NCBI GenBank assembly: GCA_041987425.1
Contig: JBHIWP010000035.1
Location: forward strand, 1 to 27,562
Direction of reading: 5' to 3'
DNA from: Leptofilum sp041987425
GTDB lineage: Bacteria; Chloroflexota; Anaerolineae; Promineifilales; Promineifilaceae
Length of the DNA stretch: 27,562 nucleotides
In this document: positions 23,470 through 27,562 of the stretch, in pieces
Layout of the letters: each line of letters opens with the position of its first letter
Numbering within the stretch: position 1 is the first letter of the stretch
Program-made: the position numbers and the translations under genes
Notes under the pieces: generated by a model
What the model saw: the letters and a program-made list of their open reading frames with translations, nothing else
Database searches by the model: none
Told to the model about the DNA's origin: nothing

Positions 23470-23703
23470 ATGGACGCAGACGTAACCAAACGCGCTGAGC
23501 AAAAAAAGGCGCTGGAAAATATAAAAAATGGCCTAGCCACGCGCGTACGCATCATGGCTAATCAGGACTGCTGCCCGACCTGCCGCGCTACGGCAGGCGC
23601 TTATGAGTTCGACGAAGTGCCCGAGCTCCCCTTAGAAGGCTGCTCACATCCTGATGGCTGCCGCTGCTTTTACGCGCCCGTGCTGGACATGTTTGGCCCG
23701 TAA
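23470..23703 (+). CDS. Small Cys-rich protein with a phage head-morphogenesis-like Cys/His motif
   Basis: 77 residues. An N-terminal basic helix (KRAEQKKALENIKNGLATRV) precedes a compact motif with CCPTCRATAGAYEFDEVPEL and then PLEGCSHPDGCRCFYAPV. The CPxCR, DExPxLP and HPxxCRCxY order strongly resembles the C-terminal metal-binding end of SPP1 gp7/Mu gpF-type phage head morphogenesis proteins. Here it stands alone, without the rest of that protein. Six cysteines and one histidine could bind a metal ion. AAGGA lies 8 nt before ATG. No other phage gene is nearby, so it may be a domesticated domain or an independent small metal-binding protein. Function is unknown. Confidence 0.65.
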   Translation: MDADVTKRAEQKKALENIKNGLATRVRIMANQDCCPTCRATAGAYEFDEVPELPLEGCSHPDGCRCFYAPVLDMFGP

Positions 23704-23705
23704 AT

Positions 23706-23774
23706 GTAATTAGGTAATTTGGTAATTGAGTAATTAACTGTATCAATTACTAAGTTACACAATTACCCAATTGC
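23706..23774. repeat. Opposed tandem 8-nt repeat element (GTAATTNN family), copy 2
   Basis: Four contiguous forward units lie at 23706-23737 (GTAATTAG, GTAATTTG, GTAATTGA, GTAATTAA). After a 5-nt spacer come four contiguous reverse units at 23743-23774 (tcaattac, taagttac, acaattac, ccaattgc). It fills nearly all of the gap between the Cys-rich gene and the cytochrome lipoprotein. The unit and design match copy 1 at 6433-6509, with the arms in the opposite order. It can fold into a long imperfect hairpin. Confidence 0.7.
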
Positions 23775-23783
23775 TCCCCTCGC

Positions 23784-24167
23784 ATGTCCTTTCGCCCATC
23801 CCTTTGCCTCCTAATGCTCCTGCTCTGCCTGGCAGCCTGTGGGGGCAGCGTCGAGCCTACCCCACCCCCGCCGACCCTTAGCGCCCAGGCCCAACTGGGC
23901 AAACAAGTCTTCTCGCGGGACTGCGGGGCCTGCCACAGCACCACGCCAGACACGGTTATCGTCGGCCCTTCACTGGCAGGCATTGCCAGCCACGCAGACA
24001 GTCGTGTTGAGGGCCAGGACGCCTACACTTACCTGCTCACTTCCGTCATGCAGCCGGAAGCCTACCTGGTGGAAGGATTTGAAAACCTCATGCCTGCCTC
24101 ACTCAGCAAGCAGCTTACCGGTGAAGAATTGGACGCCGTCATTGCCTATCTGCAAACGCTGGAATAG
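23784..24167 (+). CDS. Mono-haem cytochrome c lipoprotein
   Basis: 127 residues. A lipoprotein signal ends at LAAC with Cys19, and a short proline-rich linker follows (EPTPPPPTLS). A class I cytochrome c domain comes next: haem-binding CGACH with Cys47, Cys50 and His51, then GPSLAGIAS, and the likely distal ligand Met in ENLMPAS near residue 103. LTGEELDAVIAYLQTLE is the usual C-terminal helix. The protein is an electron carrier tethered to the outer face of the membrane. It precedes the di-haem peroxidase fusion by 57 nt and is a natural electron donor for it. ATG 23784 lies 9 nt after an opposed 8-nt repeat element, and no clear Shine-Dalgarno is visible. Confidence 0.88.
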   Translation: MSFRPSLCLLMLLLCLAACGGSVEPTPPPPTLSAQAQLGKQVFSRDCGACHSTTPDTVIVGPSLAGIASHADSRVEGQDAYTYLLTSVMQPEAYLVEGFENLMPASLSKQLTGEELDAVIAYLQTLE

Positions 24168-24224
24168 GCAATTGGCAAACAGTCTTTGAAAACAGATTGC
24201 GGTTAATTTTTGAAGGAGAATCCC

Positions 24225-26462
24225 ATGCCCACTGCTTTAAAATGGCTCGTTCGTATTATTGGTGCGCTGGTTGCCCTGCTGTTGATTGTGTTTGTCGTTG
24301 CCGCCGCCATGCCCGCCCAGTCGGACCCCGATGTGGGTGATGATCATGGTGCTGGCGCCAGCAGCGTGCAGCCGTCTTACACTGGCCTGCAGCGCGAATT
24401 CCCTCCGCTCAACGAAACGGCCGCAAACCCCACCACAGATGCCAAAGCCGAACTGGGCCGCCTCCTTTTCTTTGATCCCATTCTCTCAAACAACAACGAT
24501 ATTTCTTGCGCCACCTGTCACCAGCCAGACCTGGGCTTTGCCGACGGCCGTATCACAGCCATCGGCCCAAACGGTGTGGAACAGGTGCGGAACACGCCCA
24601 GCCTATGGAATGTTGGCTATGCGCAGAATTTGTTTTGGGACGGCCGTCTCGATTCCCTGGAAGCCCAGTCCAACATCCCCCTCACCCATCCAGACGAAAT
24701 GGGCGTGGGCGATACCGCTGCTTTGGTCACTGAAGTAGCCGCCATTCAGGAATACGAGGCACTGTTTAACGCCGCGTTTGATGACGGTGTGTCCCTGGCC
24801 AACATCGAAAACGCCCTGGCCGCATTCCAGCGCACGCTGATCAGCAACGACAGCCCGTTTGATCAGTACGCCGCAGGTAACGTCGATGCCCTCACCCCCA
24901 GCCAGCGGCGCGGTCTGGCGCTGTTCCGCTCTGGCGCCACCCGCTGCTTTGAGTGCCACACTGCCCCCACCTTCGCCAGCGACACCTTCCGCGTGGTCGG
25001 CGTCCCCAGCGATGATCCGGGGCGCGCAGGCGTGGTCGATAACGGCTCTGAAGGGGCGTTCAAGGTTCCGACGCTGCGCAACATTGCCCTGACAGCGCCC
25101 TACATGCACAATGGCTCGCTACAAACGCTGGAAGCAGTCGTTGATTTTTATGCCGACGGCGGCGGCCGTATTCATGGGCAGGAAAATGTGGACGTGTTTG
25201 TGCAGGGCTTTGAGCTCACAGACCAGGAGCGGCTGGATTTAGTCGCCTTTCTGTTTGCATTGACGGATGAGAGCGGGATGCCGGAGATACCCACGGCCGT
25301 TCCCTCTGGCCTGCCCGTGATTGCACCGGTAGAAAATCCGGCACGTGCCGAGGTAGCAGCGCACAATGTGGGTGGCGAGACGGGCATTGAGCTAGACGAC
25401 AGGGACCCACTGACAATTACCGTACAGGAAGGGGAAAGTGTGCAAACGGCCGTTGACCGGGCCCGCCCAGGTGATGTCATCGAAGTGCCCTACGGCACCT
25501 ATCATGAGCGCGTCGTCATCGACATCAATAACATCACGCTGCGGGGCATTCCCAACGAGGCGGGCCAATGGCCAATCTTTGACGGGCAGGGCGAACTCAC
25601 CGAGGCTGTTATTGCCTCCGGCAACAACTTTACCGTGGGCAACCTGCACGTGCGCAACTATACCGACAACGGCATTTTGGTCGAAGGCGTCACGGGCGTT
25701 CATTTCCACGATATTTTTGCCGAGAACGTCGGCACCTACGGCGTCTACCCCGTGCGCAGTACCGACGTGCTGGTTGAACGCGTAGAGGTCACCGGCGTGG
25801 ACGATGCTGGAATTTATGCCGGACAGTGTGAAAACGTCATCGTGCGCGACAGCGTGGTTTACGGCAACGTGCTGGGGATTGAGCTAGAAAACACGCTTAA
25901 CGGCGAAATCTACAACAACCACGCCTACGACAACACCGTGGGCATCTTTGTGGTGCTGCTGCCCCAGCTTACCTCCAAAATTTCGGCCAACACGCTGGTT
26001 TACGACAACATCACGGAGTCCAACAACCACGCCAACTTTGCCCCACCTGGAGCCATGGCTGAGATTGCTCCGTCCGGCGTGGGCATTTTGCTCCTGGCCA
26101 CAGACAGTGCCGAGGTGTACAACAACGTTATTCGCGACAATAAGACCACCGGCGTGGCCGTCTTCAGCCTTACCAGCACGGGCGCCTTCGACATAAACGA
26201 GGTGGACGTCGGCCCGCTGCCGGAGAATAACTGGATTCACGACAATACTTACGAGAACAACGGCTACGATGCCGATCCGTTTGTAAAGGATTTGGGCATT
26301 CCCACGGCCGATATTTTGTGGGACGGCACGGGCATGAACAACCGCTTCAACGAGGAAAACGCCACGGCCTTCCCGCCCCTGGTGCCCGGCGACGGCTGGC
26401 CCAACTTTGTGCGACGCGGCTACACCAACATTCTTGGCTTTTTGGTAAGCCAGCTTCTCTAA
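24225..26462 (+). CDS. Di-haem cytochrome c peroxidase (MauG/CCP-type) fused to a right-handed beta-helix domain
   Basis: 745 residues. An N-terminal membrane segment (LKWLVRIIGALVALLLIVFV) serves as signal or anchor. Residues about 60-355 are a CCP/MauG-family enzyme. Haem 1 is at CATCH (Cys95, Cys98, His99), haem 2 at CFECH (Cys241, Cys244, His245), with FFDPILS, NTPSLWNVG, FWDGR and TAPYMHNGSLQTLEAVV. A linker rich in Pro/Val leads to a parallel beta-helix (about 390-690) that begins ITVQEGESVQTAVDRARPGD, as in NosD-type repeats. It continues with regular turns such as GILVEGVTGVHFHDIFAENV and GIELENTLNGEIYNNHAYDN. Such helices usually bind or act on polysaccharides. Start ATG 24225 has AAGGAG 7 nt upstream. 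The fusion is unusual; the redox substrate is unknown. Confidence 0.88.
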   Translation: MPTALKWLVRIIGALVALLLIVFVVAAAMPAQSDPDVGDDHGAGASSVQPSYTGLQREFPPLNETAANPTTDAKAELGRLLFFDPILSNNNDISCATCHQPDLGFADGRITAIGPNGVEQVRNTPSLWNVGYAQNLFWDGRLDSLEAQSNIPLTHPDEMGVGDTAALVTEVAAIQEYEALFNAAFDDGVSLANIENALAAFQRTLISNDSPFDQYAAGNVDALTPSQRRGLALFRSGATRCFECHTAPTFASDTFRVVGVPSDDPGRAGVVDNGSEGAFKVPTLRNIALTAPYMHNGSLQTLEAVVDFYADGGGRIHGQENVDVFVQGFELTDQERLDLVAFLFALTDESGMPEIPTAVPSGLPVIAPVENPARAEVAAHNVGGETGIELDDRDPLTITVQEGESVQTAVDRARPGDVIEVPYGTYHERVVIDINNITLRGIPNEAGQWPIFDGQGELTEAVIASGNNFTVGNLHVRNYTDNGILVEGVTGVHFHDIFAENVGTYGVYPVRSTDVLVERVEVTGVDDAGIYAGQCENVIVRDSVVYGNVLGIELENTLNGEIYNNHAYDNTVGIFVVLLPQLTSKISANTLVYDNITESNNHANFAPPGAMAEIAPSGVGILLLATDSAEVYNNVIRDNKTTGVAVFSLTSTGAFDINEVDVGPLPENNWIHDNTYENNGYDADPFVKDLGIPTADILWDGTGMNNRFNEENATAFPPLVPGDGWPNFVRRGYTNILGFLVSQLL

Positions 26463-26466
26463 ACCT

Positions 26467-26519
26467 GTAGCCGCGGTTTCTTACCGCGCAAAATCTACGC
26501 GGTAAGAAACCGCGGCTAC
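26467..26519. terminator. Bidirectional terminator: perfect 22-bp stem
   Basis: 26467-26488 (GTAGCCGCGG then TTTCTTACCGCG) is the exact reverse complement of 26498-26519, with a 9-nt loop. The stem is followed by TTTTAT on the plus strand and begins 5 nt after the peroxidase-fusion stop. The opposing gene ends at 26522, so it can end both converging transcripts. Confidence 0.8.
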
Positions 26520-26521
26520 TT

Positions 26522-27562
26522 TTATTGTGGAGATAGAGCAGCCACGCCCCAGAATGGACCGGGGCAGTTGACTTTATTTTCAAAGAAACGATAGTCGGCG
26601 GACGTTTTCTCCTCGCCCGGCAGCGTCACCTCGTCGCCAATGGCAAACATTACCGCCTCGACACCGTCCTTACGATACACAATTTGCAGCGGGTCAACAT
26701 CCTCATTCGGCCAAACATCCGGTGGCCAAAAGATAGTGTACCCATCTACTTGAAAGCAGCCATCTTCAAAAGCAAGCATGCCGCTGAGGCTGCCTTCATG
26801 AGCCGCAGCTTTGGACTGAAAATAGTAAACACCCCCACTGCCCGAACCTACTGGCTGTAGGTAGATATCAGGAATGGTCTGCTCAGAGATTGTTTCAATT
26901 TCACCTAATATCCAGAAAGGGCCGGAGCAACCTTCGGGCATCTCCAATTCGCTGAAGCTGCTGCTTTCACCGCCGCCCATCCGGGTCCATTCTCCCACCT
27001 GCCCAACCGATTCTCCATCGCCATTTACCACCGTAATTTGCTCATCGTTAATTTCCAGCGAGAAATCATAGTGCCAGATTACGATTGGGGCTTCCGATGG
27101 GGGAACGGTTTCATGCTGCACGCGCAGGCAGCCATTGTCGTCCAGAATAAGCGTGCCCTCCAGCAGCGCAGCCATGCCACCCACGGCCGGCGCCTGACGT
27201 GGAAAATAGATTGTCTGCCCACCTGGCCCAGTATATTCGTCTAGACCTCCAGCATTGCTCAGGGGAATGTTGTCGGGGTCGATAGCCTCTACCATCACCA
27301 TCGGTGGCAGCTCATGGCCCGCCTCTTCCACTGCTTCCAGGAACAGCTCAGGATTGCCAACGGTCAGGAAAACCTGATTTTCCATGACGTCTACGCCACC
27401 AGCAATAGACATTGGCTCAAGCTGGGCCACGATGTCGAAGGCTTGCTGCTGGGCGGCTTCGAGTTCGGCAAGCGTGTACTGAACGCTGCGAAGTTCGATG
27501 ACGTCGGCCATGGCAGGATACGTTTGAAGATACGGCCGTATCACCTCCGCCCCGTCCTCCCC
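26522..27562 (-). CDS. Protein with duplicated Cys-containing domain, 5' end outside the window
   Basis: The frame is open to the right edge; a GTG at 27544 exists but translation continues upstream of it (GEDGAEVIRP), so the true start is probably outside. The visible part has an N-terminal module (about 100 residues, ELRSVQYTLAELEAAQQQAF). Two copies of one domain follow. Unit 1 has EGTLILDDNGCLRV, IVIWHYDFSLEIN, GDGESVGQVGEWTRMGGGE and CSGPFWILG. Unit 2 has GMLAFEDGCFQVDGYTIFW, LQIVYRKDG, AIGDEVTLPGEE and CPGPFWGV. Each unit has a pair of conserved Cys that could form a disulfide, which suggests an exported protein. Function is unknown. It ends 2 nt after a strong bidirectional terminator. 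Confidence 0.7.
   Translation of the reverse strand, partial: GEDGAEVIRPYLQTYPAMADVIELRSVQYTLAELEAAQQQAFDIVAQLEPMSIAGGVDVMENQVFLTVGNPELFLEAVEEAGHELPPMVMVEAIDPDNIPLSNAGGLDEYTGPGGQTIYFPRQAPAVGGMAALLEGTLILDDNGCLRVQHETVPPSEAPIVIWHYDFSLEINDEQITVVNGDGESVGQVGEWTRMGGGESSSFSELEMPEGCSGPFWILGEIETISEQTIPDIYLQPVGSGSGGVYYFQSKAAAHEGSLSGMLAFEDGCFQVDGYTIFWPPDVWPNEDVDPLQIVYRKDGVEAVMFAIGDEVTLPGEEKTSADYRFFENKVNCPGPFWGVAALSPQ

Larger units (their letters stand above)
1630..27539. repeat. Dispersed palindromic octamer ACGGCCGT, 47 copies
   Basis: First bases of the copies: 1630, 1658, 2009, 2824, 2955, 3824, 4558, 4921, 5185, 6341, 7773, 7925, 8241, 8321, 8794, 9043, 9497, 9787, 10654, 11200, 11666, 12696, 12971, 13317, 13595, 13897, 14633, 14939, 15205, 15375, 15393, 15604, 15735, 16389, 17555, 19545, 20177, 20597, 20909, 21147, 21164, 23303, 24544, 24640, 25293, 25446, 27532. 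About 23 read as Thr-Ala-Val, 18 as x-Gly-Arg and 2 as Arg-Pro; 4 are intergenic. One-mismatch forms such as ACGGCCGC (288, 1184, 1469, 4831, 9091, 11824, 12003) are also frequent. The count was made by eye and may be off by a few. Confidence 0.85.

Noticed and set aside
23470..23703. Prophage remnant
   Set aside because: Only one phage-like domain is present; no integrase, terminase, portal or tail gene lies nearby.
23322..23774. Possible CRISPR-like repeats
   Set aside because: Units of 7 or 8 nt are contiguous without spacers, and no cas gene is present.
1..27562. tRNA, rRNA or known riboswitch
   Set aside because: No cloverleaf, rRNA core or known riboswitch consensus was seen by eye; a covariance-model scan would be needed to exclude a divergent one.

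Overview
The window reads as chromosomal DNA of moderately high GC from a free-living bacterium, most plausibly a Chloroflexota member of the Anaerolineae/Ardenticatenia/Caldilineae type. This rests on the gene style: Pro/Thr-rich lipoproteins carrying beta-propellers, secreted fasciclin and FG-GAP proteins, a very large M50 protease fusion, and a cytochrome c peroxidase/beta-helix fusion. No rRNA, tRNA or other phylogenetic marker is present, so the assignment is inference. I found no CRISPR array, insertion sequence or prophage block.

Layout. 1-430 (-) is the start of a secreted fasciclin protein with a clear promoter. 819-4417 holds a small YdcZ-type membrane protein (+) facing a probable four-gene minus-strand operon: aldo/keto reductase, MFS transporter and two SRPBCC lipid-binding-fold proteins. 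4555-8338 (+) is a heterodimeric ABC exporter behind a promoter and a terminator-like leader hairpin. 8443-11701 holds an esterase (+) facing a seven-repeat FG-GAP protein and an AraC regulator (both -). 11934-13429 is a GNAT-like protein (+) facing a methyltransferase (-). 13657-16382 (+) is a pair of beta-propeller lipoproteins. 16679-18856 (+) is a hybrid histidine kinase. 18877-19230 (-) is a small Cys-containing protein. 19352-22588 (+) is a PqqD-like/M50 protease/double cNMP-domain fusion, followed by two AT-rich orphan genes. 23470-23703 is a small Cys-rich protein with a phage head-protein-like motif. 23784-26462 (+) is a mono-haem cytochrome c lipoprotein followed by a di-haem peroxidase fused to a right-handed beta-helix. 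26522 to the right edge (-) is a secreted-looking protein with an internal domain duplication.

DNA-level structure is as interesting as the genes. The perfect palindrome ACGGCCGT occurs 47 times by hand count, in several reading frames and between genes, which recalls the cyanobacterial HIP1 octamer. A second, 22-nt palindrome (GGTCAATTTT...TTGACC) occurs twice, each copy 19-20 nt upstream of a start codon. A third family is made of tandem 8-nt units (GTAATTNN) in opposed arrays; one copy bridges the two ABC genes and the other precedes the cytochrome lipoprotein.

The strongest candidates for something undescribed are the octamer, the start-codon-proximal palindrome, the 8-nt opposed-array element, the PqqD-M50-cNMP fusion, and the peroxidase/beta-helix fusion with its cytochrome partner.
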